64,000 nt of DNA from Halomonas getboli. Its GTDB lineage: Bacteria > Pseudomonadota > Gammaproteobacteria > Pseudomonadales > Halomonadaceae. Each line of letters begins with the position of its first letter. The first letter of the stretch is position 1. Shown piece by piece: positions 20,862 through 29,600 of this stretch. Location of the stretch: positions 124,001 through 188,000 of the forward strand of contig NZ_JALMEW010000007.1 of the NCBI RefSeq assembly GCF_023094245.1, written 5' to 3'. Below the pieces are notes generated by a model. It searched no databases and was not told the origin of the DNA. It saw only the letters and a list, made by a program, of their open reading frames with translations. The translations under genes and the position numbers were made by a program.

Positions 20862-21322
20862 GCGAAGCGTCGCCGATCCACCATGCCGCCCTGGGCGATC
20901 GCATCGCCGGGGCGGTGCTGGCGCTGCTGGCGCTGGGGGCATGGTGGCATTCCCATACCTTCGTCACCGGCTTCATGCAGCCGGTGGGGCCGGGGGTCTT
21001 TCCCCGGCTGGTCAGCGTGCCGCTGGGCGTGCTGTCGCTGTACCTGATCGCACGCCCCGGCATCAATCAGCGCTGGCCGGAGAAGGCGGCGCTGGTGCGC
21101 CAGCTTGGCATGCTACTGCTGCTGGGCTGCTATGCCGTCGTGCTCGAGCCGCTGGGCTTCGTGCCCGCGACGCTGGTGGCCACGGTGCTGCTGATGCGCC
21201 TGTTCGGCGCCCGATGGCGTCAGGCCCTGCCATACGGCGCGCTGCTCGGGCTGTCGCTGTACCTGCTGTTCGAATTCGCCCTGGGCATTCCGCTGCCCGA
21301 CACGCCCGGCTGGAGTGGGTAG
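20858..21322 (+). CDS. tctB: Tripartite tricarboxylate transporter small membrane subunit (TctB family)
   Basis: Starting at GTG 20858, inside the tctC stop (GTGA overlap), this encodes 154 residues with four hydrophobic segments, the size and topology of TctB. After the first segment it reads WWHSHTFVTGFMQPVGPGVFPRLVSVPLGVLS, the typical PGxFPR region of the family. It forms the membrane complex with TctA and depends on the sodium or proton gradient. Confidence 0.9.
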   Translation: MSEASPIHHAALGDRIAGAVLALLALGAWWHSHTFVTGFMQPVGPGVFPRLVSVPLGVLSLYLIARPGINQRWPEKAALVRQLGMLLLLGCYAVVLEPLGFVPATLVATVLLMRLFGARWRQALPYGALLGLSLYLLFEFALGIPLPDTPGWSG

Positions 21323-21331
21323 CGATACGTC

Positions 21332-22828
21332 ATGGATATTCTCGATTTCCTCGTGCACGGGTTCGCGGTGGCGCTGCAGCCCGAGCATCTGCTGCTGGCG
21401 CTGATCGGCTGCACCGTCGGCACCCTGGTCGGGGCCCTGCCTGGCCTCGGCCCGGTCAACGGCGTGGCGCTGATGATCCCGCTGGCGTTCAACTTCGGGC
21501 TGGCGCCCACCGCGGCGCTGATCCTGCTGGTCAGCGTCTATTACGGCTGCATGTACGGCGGCCGCATCAGCTCCATCGTGCTCAATATTCCCGGCGACGA
21601 GCCGGCGATGATGACCACCCTCGACGGCTATCCGATGGCGCGCGCCGGCCGCGGCGGCGAGGCGCTGGGGCTGTCCGCGGTGGCCTCCTTCGCCGGGGCG
21701 ACCATCGCCACCATCGGCCTGACGCTGTTCGCGCCGCTGCTGGTGAAGGTGGCGATCCGCTTCGGGCCGGCCGAGTACTTCGCGCTGTTCATGCTGGCCT
21801 TCGCCACCATCGGTGGGGTGACGTCCGGCAGCTTCACCAAGAGCTTCATCGCCGCCTGCCTGGGGCTGTTGCTGGGCACGGTGGGCATCGACCCGGTCAG
21901 CAGCGTGGCGCGCTACACCTTCGGCTGGTACGAGCTCTACGACGGCATCGACTATCTGGTGGCGCTGATCGGGCTGTTCGCCATTTCCGAGTGCCTGCTG
22001 TTCCTCGAGCGCGATCAGCGCCAGGACGCCGCGCCCGTGCGACTCGGCTCGGCCGCGCCGGGCATGCGGCGCTCGCTGGACTGCGCGTCGTCCATCGGTC
22101 GCGGCTCGTTGATCGGCTTCATCGCCGGGGTGCTGCCGGGTGCCGGCGCCTCGCTCGGCAGCTTCTTGTCCTATTCGCTGGAGAAGCGCCGCTGGGGCGC
22201 CGAGGGTGACTTCGGCCGCGGCGATCCCCGCGGCGTGGCGGCCCCGGAGGCGGGCAACAACGCCGCCGCCGGCGGGGCGCTGATCCCGATGCTGTCGCTG
22301 GGCATTCCGGGCAGCGGCACCACTGCGATCCTGCTGGCGCTGCTGCTGTCGATGAACATCACGCCCGGGCCGCTGCTGTTCGAGCAACAGCCGGACATGG
22401 TCTGGGGGCTGGTGGCGGCGCTGTTCATCGGCAACGTGATGCTGCTGGTGCTCAACATCCCGCTGGTGGGGCTGTTCGCCAAGGTACTGCAGGCGCCGTC
22501 CTGGTTCCTGATGCCGATGGTGGTGCTGGTGGCCTTCGTCGGCATCTACTCGCTCAACAACAGCCCCTTCGATCTCTACATGATGCTGGCCTTCGGCGTA
22601 CTCGGCTACGTGCTGCGCAAGCTCGAGATCCCCACCGTGCCGGTGGTGCTCGGGCTGCTGCTGGGCGGGCAGATGGAGTTCAATCTGCGGCGGGCGCTAT
22701 CGATCACCGGTGGCGACTGGAGCATCCTGTGGAGCAGCGGGATCTCGATCGGCATCTATGCCTTCGCCGCGACCCTGCTGTGCGCCGGGCTGATCTACGC
22801 GCTGCTGGTCAAGCGCCGGCTGGGCTGA
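21332..22828 (+). CDS. tctA: Tripartite tricarboxylate transporter large membrane subunit (TctA family)
   Basis: The 498-residue permease has about 12 hydrophobic segments and the two family signatures: GTLVGALPGLGPVNGVALMIPL early and GFIAGVLPGAGASLGSFLSY in the second half, with NNAAAGGALIPMLSLGIPGSGTTAILL after it. It completes the tctCBA transporter and the mvaB-CoA transferase-tctCBA operon. A GC-rich hairpin follows the stop. Confidence 0.93.
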   Translation: MDILDFLVHGFAVALQPEHLLLALIGCTVGTLVGALPGLGPVNGVALMIPLAFNFGLAPTAALILLVSVYYGCMYGGRISSIVLNIPGDEPAMMTTLDGYPMARAGRGGEALGLSAVASFAGATIATIGLTLFAPLLVKVAIRFGPAEYFALFMLAFATIGGVTSGSFTKSFIAACLGLLLGTVGIDPVSSVARYTFGWYELYDGIDYLVALIGLFAISECLLFLERDQRQDAAPVRLGSAAPGMRRSLDCASSIGRGSLIGFIAGVLPGAGASLGSFLSYSLEKRRWGAEGDFGRGDPRGVAAPEAGNNAAAGGALIPMLSLGIPGSGTTAILLALLLSMNITPGPLLFEQQPDMVWGLVAALFIGNVMLLVLNIPLVGLFAKVLQAPSWFLMPMVVLVAFVGIYSLNNSPFDLYMMLAFGVLGYVLRKLEIPTVPVVLGLLLGGQMEFNLRRALSITGGDWSILWSSGISIGIYAFAATLLCAGLIYALLVKRRLG

Positions 22829-22834
22829 CGGAAA

Positions 22835-22865
22835 ACGCCAAGCCGCGTCGGCGGCTTGGGCGTCT
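22835..22865 (+). terminator. Hairpin behind tctA
   Basis: ACGCCAAGCCGC (22835-22846), loop GTCG and GCGGCTTGGGCGT form a stem with one mismatch. There is no T-run, so termination may be weak or Rho-assisted. Confidence 0.45.
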
Positions 22866-22907
22866 CGCCTCCGGGTGCCAGAATGGGGGCCTCAAGGAGG
22901 AACGCCC

Positions 22908-24245
22908 ATGACGCAGATGACCTGGGAGCGGCTGCTCGATCCGGCCCGACTCCACGACCGGCGCGGCACGTCCCGCGACGAGATCGGCCGCAGCCCCTTC
23001 CACAAGGACCACGACCGCATCGTCTTCGCCGGCTCCTTCCGCCGCCTGGGGCGCAAGACCCAGGTGCACCCGCTGACCGACAACGATCATATCCACACCC
23101 GGTTGACCCACTCGCTGGAGGTCGGCTGCGTCGGCCGCTCGCTGGGCATGAGCGTCGGCGAGGGGCTGCGTCACCGGCTGCCCGAGGACATCACCCCGGC
23201 CGATCTCGGCGTGATCGTCCAGGCCGCCTGCCTGGGCCATGACATCGGCAATCCGCCCTTCGGCCACGCCGGCGAGTACGCCATCCGCGACTGGTTCAAG
23301 CGCGCCGAGAGCGACGGCAGCGGCCTGCTGGAGGGGCTGTCCGACGCCGAACGCGCGGACCTGCTGACCTACGAGGGCAATGCCCAGGGCTTCCGCATCG
23401 TCACCCAGATCGAATACAACCAGTTCCGCGGCGGCATGCGCCTGACCGCGGCGACGCTGGGCACCCTGCTCAAGTACCCCTGGACCGTCGAGCACGGCGG
23501 AGCCGCCGGCAAGTTCGGCTGCTACCAGAGCGAGGCGCATCTGCTGGATGAGGTGGCCGAGCGGCTGGGGTTGCTGCCCCAGGGCGAGAATCGCTGGAGC
23601 CGGCATCCGCTGGCCTGGCTGGTCGAGGCCGCCGACGATATCTGCTACGCGCTGCTCGACCTGGAGGACGGCCTGGAGATGGGCATCCTCGGCTTCGACG
23701 AGGTGGCCGGCATCCTGACCCAGATCGCCGGCGGTGAGCCCGGCGACTTCGCGGCCATGCGCGAGCAGGGCGTCTCCCAGCGGCGGCGGATCGCCGCGCT
23801 GCGCGGCGCGGCCATGGAGCGCGCAGTGACCGAGGTGGCCGGGGCGTTCGTCCAGCACGAGGGCGAGCTGCTCGGCGGCCGGCTGCGCCACGACCTGCTG
23901 GAGATGTGTCACCCGGACCTGGACTGGGGCGTGAAGACGGCCAAGCAGCTGGCCCGGGAGCGCATCTTCCGCAACGAGCGCAAGGCCAAGCTGGAGATCG
24001 GCGCGTATACGACCCTGGGGATTCTGCTGGAGGCCTTCATCGGCGCCGCCCACGAGCTGCACCACACCGGCTCATCGACCTTCAAGCACCAGCGGGTGCT
24101 GGCGCTGATCGGCGAGAACACCCCGCGCCCCTCCTGGTCGCTCTACGACAGCTACCGGCGCATGCTCGACTTCATCGGCGGCATGACCGACCACTACGCG
24201 GTGGATCTGGCTCAGGAGATGGGCGGGCGGCTCAGGGGCGACTGA
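22908..24245 (+). CDS. dgt: dGTPase-like HD-domain deoxynucleotide triphosphohydrolase
   Basis: The 445-residue protein belongs to the dGTPase/SAMHD1 group, which splits dNTPs to nucleosides and triphosphate. HD-domain ligands are visible in THSLEVGCVGRS (His), CLGHDIGNPPFGHAGE (HD) and LVEAADDICYALLDLEDG (Asp). SSTFKHQRVLALIGEN lies near the C-terminus. It begins TWERLLDPARLHDR, like other bacterial dGTPase-type proteins. AAGGAGG lies 7 nt before ATG 22908. It stands alone, with an opposing ATP-grasp gene behind it. Cellular roles include dNTP pool control and anti-phage defence; which applies here is unknown. Confidence 0.9.
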   Translation: MTQMTWERLLDPARLHDRRGTSRDEIGRSPFHKDHDRIVFAGSFRRLGRKTQVHPLTDNDHIHTRLTHSLEVGCVGRSLGMSVGEGLRHRLPEDITPADLGVIVQAACLGHDIGNPPFGHAGEYAIRDWFKRAESDGSGLLEGLSDAERADLLTYEGNAQGFRIVTQIEYNQFRGGMRLTAATLGTLLKYPWTVEHGGAAGKFGCYQSEAHLLDEVAERLGLLPQGENRWSRHPLAWLVEAADDICYALLDLEDGLEMGILGFDEVAGILTQIAGGEPGDFAAMREQGVSQRRRIAALRGAAMERAVTEVAGAFVQHEGELLGGRLRHDLLEMCHPDLDWGVKTAKQLARERIFRNERKAKLEIGAYTTLGILLEAFIGAAHELHHTGSSTFKHQRVLALIGENTPRPSWSLYDSYRRMLDFIGGMTDHYAVDLAQEMGGRLRGD

Positions 24246-24266
24246 GCGGCGCCTGCTCGTCGCCGA

Positions 24267-25076
24267 CTAGGCGGTGAGCTGCAGCGGCGGCTCCCCGTCA
24301 GGATCGCGATCGTCGTCGTCCAGGCCGATGACGCGGCGGATGGCGTCGCCGATGCGCCGGCTGCTGTCGGCGATGCCCTGGTTGCCGAACAGGCGGTTGA
24401 ACTCGAACACGTAGGGATGCCCGTCGACCATGGCGATGTCGAAGCCGGCGTGGTCGATGTCGAGCTCGCGGGCCAGGCGACGGGCCAGAGCGATGGCCGC
24501 CTCGGGAATCGCCGCGTGGTCGATGCGCCCGCCCTGGCTGACGTTGGCGCGATAGCCGTCCAGCGGCGTGACCCGCCAGTAGGCGGCGATCACCTCGCCG
24601 CCGACCAGCACGATGCGCAGGTCGCGGTCGATGGGCAGCCGCGCCTGGGCATACAGCACCGGCTCCTCGGCGACGTGGTCGTGCAGCGCCTGGCGCGATT
24701 CGATCAGCCGCACGCCCTCGCCCATGGCGCTCTTGATGCGCTTGGCGATGAAGGGATAGCCGAAGCGCGCCTCGACCCGATCCAGGGCGGCGCGGGAGGT
24801 GCCGCGGATCTCGGTAGGCGGCACGTGCTCGGGGCACAGCGCCAGGAAGGCGCGGGTCTGCTGGACCTTGTCGTGGCCCAGATGGTAGCTGGCGAGGCTC
24901 GGAAAGATGCGCGCGCCGAGGCCGTAGACCAGGGCGTTGACCTGCCAGTACTCGGGAAACAGCAGCCAGTCCGCCTGGCGAATCTCCTCCAGGTGATCGT
25001 ACATGCGTTCCGGCTTGATATAGCGCACGCCGGGAATGCCCAGGGTGCGAAAAACGTCGAACGTGATGAGTTTCAT
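24267..25076 (-). CDS. RimK-like ATP-grasp protein of unknown substrate
   Basis: This 269-residue protein starts MKLITFDVFRTLGIPGVRYIKPERM. It has an ATP-grasp layout: a central lysine segment (YPFIAKRIKSAMGEGVRLIES), DLRIVLVGGEVIAAYWRV, and the metal-binding end DIAMVDGHPYVFEFNRLFGNQGI (Asp, Glu, Asn). This pattern is shared with RimK-type ligases that join an amino acid to a carboxylate. It is shorter than RimK (about 300) and I cannot name the substrate. The gene is a single unit, convergent with dgt and divergent from the permease gene. Confidence 0.7.
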   Translation of the reverse strand: MKLITFDVFRTLGIPGVRYIKPERMYDHLEEIRQADWLLFPEYWQVNALVYGLGARIFPSLASYHLGHDKVQQTRAFLALCPEHVPPTEIRGTSRAALDRVEARFGYPFIAKRIKSAMGEGVRLIESRQALHDHVAEEPVLYAQARLPIDRDLRIVLVGGEVIAAYWRVTPLDGYRANVSQGGRIDHAAIPEAAIALARRLARELDIDHAGFDIAMVDGHPYVFEFNRLFGNQGIADSSRRIGDAIRRVIGLDDDDRDPDGEPPLQLTA

Positions 25077-25227
25077 GGCGATGAAAAAGGCATCTCCTGC
25101 GAAGGCGGCGAATTATTATCCGCCTTCGCGATCCTGGCAAGCATTATCGGCGCCGGGACGCTTGAGCCTTGGGTTGCCCCGGGGTTTATGCTGATACGCT
25201 CGAAGCCACGGAGTGGAAGGAGGCACG

Positions 25228-26381
<1,154 letters not shown>

Positions 26382-26385
<4 letters not shown>

Positions 26386-27197
26386 GTCGCCTGACATGGG
26401 CGCGACGAGCGCGCCGCCGGCTGGGGCCGGCGGCGCTGCTATGGGGCCTGCTCGTCTTCGGCGCCGGCATTGCCACCACCCCGGCCGTCGCCGACGACAC
26501 GGCGCTGGCGGTGCCCGGCGTCGATCACTACACCCTGGCGCTGACCTGGCACCCCGGCTTCTGCGCCAGCCGTTCGCGGCCGCCGCGGGAGTGCCGCGAG
26601 GCGCGGCTGCGACGCGGGGCCGACGACGGCTTCGTGCTGCACGGGCTCTGGGCCTCGCTGCCGGATGAGCTCCGCGAGCGCGGCGTGACGCGCCGCGACT
26701 GGTGGCGGAAAGGCTGCTTCCTCGAGACGCCGCGGCCGGACGGCGGCTTCTGCCGCGCCCATGCGCCGCTGGCATTGCCCGAGGCCTTGGGCGAGCGGTT
26801 GGACCGGGCCATGCCGGGGCGCGCGAGCTGCCTGGATCGCTACCAGTACGCCAAGCACGCGGCCTGCCTGGCGCTGCCCGCCGAGGCGCTGTTTTCCAAC
26901 TCGCTCGAACTGCTCGAGGCGGTCAACGACAGCGCCTTCGGCGACTTCGTGGCGCTGCATCGCGGCGGCGTGGTGGGGCGCAACGCCCTGATCGGGGCCT
27001 TCGAGGCGGCCTTCGGCGAGGACACCGGGCGGGCGCTGCGGCTGGAGTGCCGCGGGCGCGGCAACCGGCTGCTGACCGAGGTGCGTATCGGCATCGACGC
27101 CGAGGCCCTGGAACGTTTTCCGGCCGCCGATAGCCTGGTGCGACTCGGCCGCGGGCGCTGTGCGACGCGAGTTCGGATCGCCGACTTCGACGGTTAG
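26382..27197 (+). CDS. RNase T2-family ribonuclease (RNase I homologue) with altered CAS-II motif
   Basis: From TTG 26382 (4-bp overlap with the permease stop) this encodes 271 residues. An Arg-rich start and hydrophobic stretch (LGPAALLWGLLVFGAGIATT) form a signal peptide, so the enzyme is periplasmic. CAS-I is FVLHGLWASL with the catalytic His. CAS-II is DRYQYAKHAACL. In E. coli RNase I, as I remember it, the latter reads ERYEYAKHGAC, so the catalytic Glu is Gln and the Gly is Ala here. Six or more Cys residues (FCASR, ECREA, GCFLE, FCRAH, SCLDRY, ACLAL) can make disulfides. It would degrade RNA to 2',3'-cyclic nucleotides if active; the Gln may weaken it. No better in-frame ATG is present. 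Confidence 0.8.
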
Positions 27198-27218
27198 CCG
27201 GAGTGCGTCGCTCGGCGC

Positions 27219-28097
27219 TCAGTGCGGGGCGCGGCGATGGATCGCGGCGATCACGGCCTCGTGGGTGGCGTCGTCGAGTGCGTCCAGATGGTGCTCGAGC
27301 AGGCGGTCGGCCAGGGCGTCGCCGCTGACCACCAGCAGGTCGTCGGCGGCCTCGGCGTTCTCGATTCGCCAGCCCGGCAGGGCCAGCACGCCCTGCACCG
27401 GCATCGGCCGGCCCAGCTCGCCCTCCAGCCATTCCGCCAGCCAGCGCGCCGCGCGGCGGGTGTCGCGCAGCGGACGCCGCTCGATCCAGCCGGGGAAGCG
27501 CAGCCGCCCATGCTCGACCGTGACGCGGTTGTCTTCCTCGCCGGAAGGGCGCACCGCCGGGCTACGCGCCCAGGTCTCGACGGCGAACACGCCCTGGGGC
27601 GTGACCGCCACGTGGTCCAGGGTGTCGCCCTCGCCGGGTACGTCGTGGAACACCACGTAGGGGTGCGACTCGGGGCGGATCATCCGCTCGAGCTCCTGGC
27701 CCACCGCCAGCTCGCAGGCCAGCCCCAGCTTGAGGCGCCGGATGCGCTGGAAGTCGCGGATCAGGCGGAAGCAGAACACCAGTACCAGCAGCGTGGAGAG
27801 CGCGCCGTAGAGGGTCCACTCCAGCCAGTTCTGCTCGTTCGCCAGCAGCATGCGGCCCATGCCGTAGACCATCGGCGCCATGATCACGATCGGGCCCAGC
27901 GCGCCGTTGAGGAACAGGCCGGCGAAGGCGCGGTCCAGGCGGTCGCGCAGCGACTGGCCCGGCTCGCGCAGCGGATGGGCGTCGAACGGCGAGCTGACCC
28001 GGGCGTCGTGCAGGTTGCGCAGCCCGACCACGATCACCGCGGTCGCCGCCAGGGGAAACAGAAAGATGAGGGGAATCAGGTATTCCAGCCAGGCCAT
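27219..28097 (-). CDS. Membrane-anchored NERD-domain protein
   Basis: The 292-residue protein has an N-terminal membrane helix (WLEYLIPLIFLFPLAATAVIVVGL), two more hydrophobic segments around residues 65-115, and a cytoplasmic NERD (nuclease-related) domain beginning at about residue 128: CELAVGQELERM, then YVVFHDVPGEGDTLDHVAVTPQGVFAVETWA. NERD domains are distantly related to restriction-endonuclease folds, and this one keeps an acidic DHVAV and E-T pattern. Substrate and activity are unknown. ATG 28097 has AAGGA 7 nt upstream. An earlier ATG at 28130 lacks a site. It is divergent from the sirtuin gene across the heptamer array. Confidence 0.8.
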   Translation of the reverse strand: MAWLEYLIPLIFLFPLAATAVIVVGLRNLHDARVSSPFDAHPLREPGQSLRDRLDRAFAGLFLNGALGPIVIMAPMVYGMGRMLLANEQNWLEWTLYGALSTLLVLVFCFRLIRDFQRIRRLKLGLACELAVGQELERMIRPESHPYVVFHDVPGEGDTLDHVAVTPQGVFAVETWARSPAVRPSGEEDNRVTVEHGRLRFPGWIERRPLRDTRRAARWLAEWLEGELGRPMPVQGVLALPGWRIENAEAADDLLVVSGDALADRLLEHHLDALDDATHEAVIAAIHRRAPH

Positions 28098-28169
28098 CGG
28101 GAGTCCTTGCCCGTCGGGTATCCTGGCCATTGTAGACAACGATGTGCCCCCGCGGCCATGCTCGGTTGG

Positions 28170-28260
28170 TGCGAGGTGCGAGGTGCGAGGTGCGAGGTGC
28201 GAGGTGCGAGGTGCGAGGTGCGAGGTGCGAGGTGCGAGGTGCGAGGTGCGAGGTGCGAGG
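28170..28260 (+). repeat. Tandem array of 13 exact TGCGAGG heptamers upstream of the sirtuin gene
   Basis: Ninety-one bases consist of 13 perfect copies of TGCGAGG (equivalently GGTGCGA). Two degenerate units follow, and the sirtuin ATG at 28262 lies inside the first of them (AATGAGG). Seven is not a multiple of three and the unit has no stop codon in any of the six frames. Confidence 0.97.
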
Positions 28261-28261
28261 A

Positions 28262-29116
28262 ATGAGGAGTGAGATCGGCGACATCGAGGCATTGGTGGAC
28301 TTCGTGGCCCGTACGCCGCGCCTGGCGGTGCTGACCGGGGCCGGCGTCAGCACCGCCAGCGGCATCCCCGATTACCGCGACGACAGCGGCGACTGGAAGC
28401 GTTCGCCGCCGATGCAGCACGGCGTGTTCATGGGCAGTTCGGCGGCGCGTCAGCGCTACTGGGCGCGGGCGCTGATCGGCTTTCGCACCCTGCAGGACGC
28501 GCGACCCAACGAGGCGCATCGCGCCCTGGCCCGGCTCGAGGCCGAGGGGCGGGTGGCCGGCCTCATCACCCAGAACGTCGACGGTCTGCATCGCCGCGCC
28601 GGGTCGCGGCGGGTGATCGAGCTGCACGGACGCGCCGATCTGGTGCGCTGCATGGGCTGCGGGGCGATGCGCATGCGTCACGACCTGCACGCCGAGCTGG
28701 CCAGCCGCAATCCCGACTGGCTCGATACCGGCGCCCGGGCGGGCCCTGACGGCGACGCCGATCTGGAGGCGGATTTCACCGACTTCCGGGTGCCGAGTTG
28801 CACCCGCTGCGGCGACGGCATCTGGAAGCCCGACGTGGTGTTCTTTGGCGATAGCGTGCCGCGCAGCCGGGTCGACGACGCCTTCGCGCTGCTGGAGGAG
28901 GCCGGCGGGCTGCTGGTCGTGGGCTCATCGCTGATGGTCTATTCAGGCTTTCGCTTCGCCAGGGAAGCCGCCCGAGCCGGCAAGCCGCTGGCCTGCCTCA
29001 ATCTCGGGCGGACCCGCGCCGACGACCTCTACACGCTCAAGGTGGCCGCCGGCGCCGAGGCCGGGCTGACCGCGCTGGTCGAGGGGCTCGAAGGCTTCAA
29101 CCGCCGGCCAGCTTGA
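28262..29116 (+). CDS. Sir2-family NAD-dependent protein deacylase
   Basis: The 284-residue sirtuin removes acyl groups from lysines using NAD. Motifs are LTGAGVSTASGIPDYRD (NAD binding), TQNVDGLHRRAG, the catalytic His in VIELHGRADLV, a zinc ribbon CMGC...CTRCGDG, FFGDSVP and VVGSSLMVYSGF. ATG 28262 has GAGG repeats directly upstream as ribosome sites. The same frame is open back to ATG 28142 through the array, which would add 40 residues mostly of a seven-residue repeat (RGARCEV); I consider that spurious. The gene overlaps yciH tail to tail by 20 bp. Confidence 0.9.
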   Translation: MRSEIGDIEALVDFVARTPRLAVLTGAGVSTASGIPDYRDDSGDWKRSPPMQHGVFMGSSAARQRYWARALIGFRTLQDARPNEAHRALARLEAEGRVAGLITQNVDGLHRRAGSRRVIELHGRADLVRCMGCGAMRMRHDLHAELASRNPDWLDTGARAGPDGDADLEADFTDFRVPSCTRCGDGIWKPDVVFFGDSVPRSRVDDAFALLEEAGGLLVVGSSLMVYSGFRFAREAARAGKPLACLNLGRTRADDLYTLKVAAGAEAGLTALVEGLEGFNRRPA

Positions 29117-29471
29117 CCTTGAACCCTTTCTTTTCCAGTTCGCCCTTGAGCACGTCGCGCTGGTCGCCCTGGATCTCGATCACGCCGTCCTTCAGGGCGC
29201 CGCCGGTGCCGCAGCGCTTCTTGAGCTCCTTGGCCAGGGACTTGAGTTCGTCGGCCTTGAGCGGCACGCCCTCGACCAGGGTCACGCCCTTGCCCTTGCG
29301 GCCCTTGGTCTCGCGGCGCAGCCGTACGATGCCGTCCAGGCTCGCCAGGCGCGCGTCCTCGGCCAGCTCGGCGCAGCGGCAGTCGTCGACGGGCTGGCGG
29401 CACTCGGGGCAGGTGTCGCCGTGTTCGGTGGAGTAGACCAGGCCACGCAGCTGGTCCTGAAGGGATGCCAT
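29097..29471 (-). CDS. yciH: SUI1/eIF1-like translation factor YciH
   Basis: The 124-residue protein has an N-terminal four-cysteine ribbon (CPECRQPVDDCRC) and a SUI1 domain (RRETKGRKGKGVTLVEGV, then LAKELKKRCGTGGALKDGVIEIQGDQR, ending GFKVKLAGG). YciH is the bacterial eIF1 homologue thought to influence initiation fidelity or act as a general translation inhibitor under stress. AGGAGG stands 4 nt before the ATG at 29471. Its last 20 bp overlap the sirtuin gene on the other strand. Confidence 0.92.
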   Translation of the reverse strand: MASLQDQLRGLVYSTEHGDTCPECRQPVDDCRCAELAEDARLASLDGIVRLRRETKGRKGKGVTLVEGVPLKADELKSLAKELKKRCGTGGALKDGVIEIQGDQRDVLKGELEKKGFKVKLAGG

Positions 29472-29540
29472 GGGGCCTCCTGGGCAATGCGGGATGAGCC
29501 ACGATGATACGAGGCCTGGCGCCGGCGGTCGAACGCAGGG

Positions 29541-29569
29541 CAAAAGGGGCGGCCCGCATGGGCCGCCCC
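29541..29569 (-). terminator. Terminator behind the xylX-like gene
   Basis: GGGGCGGCCC and GGGCCGCCCC (29546-29569) pair across a GCAT loop. On the reverse strand the stem is followed by TTTT; a weaker T-rich run follows on the + strand, so it may act in both directions. Confidence 0.85.
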
Positions 29570-29600
29570 TTCTTTCACGTCGGCGGTTCGCTTACCGGCG

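Noticed and set aside
28170-28260. CRISPR-like array
   Set aside because: The unit is 7 bp without spacers and no cas genes are present. The same holds for 43803-43851 and 62044-62169.
28142-28261. N-terminal extension of the sirtuin through the heptamer array
   Set aside because: It would add a repetitive 40-residue tail that sirtuins lack, and the openness is explained by the stop-free unit. ATG 28262 gives a normal sirtuin start.
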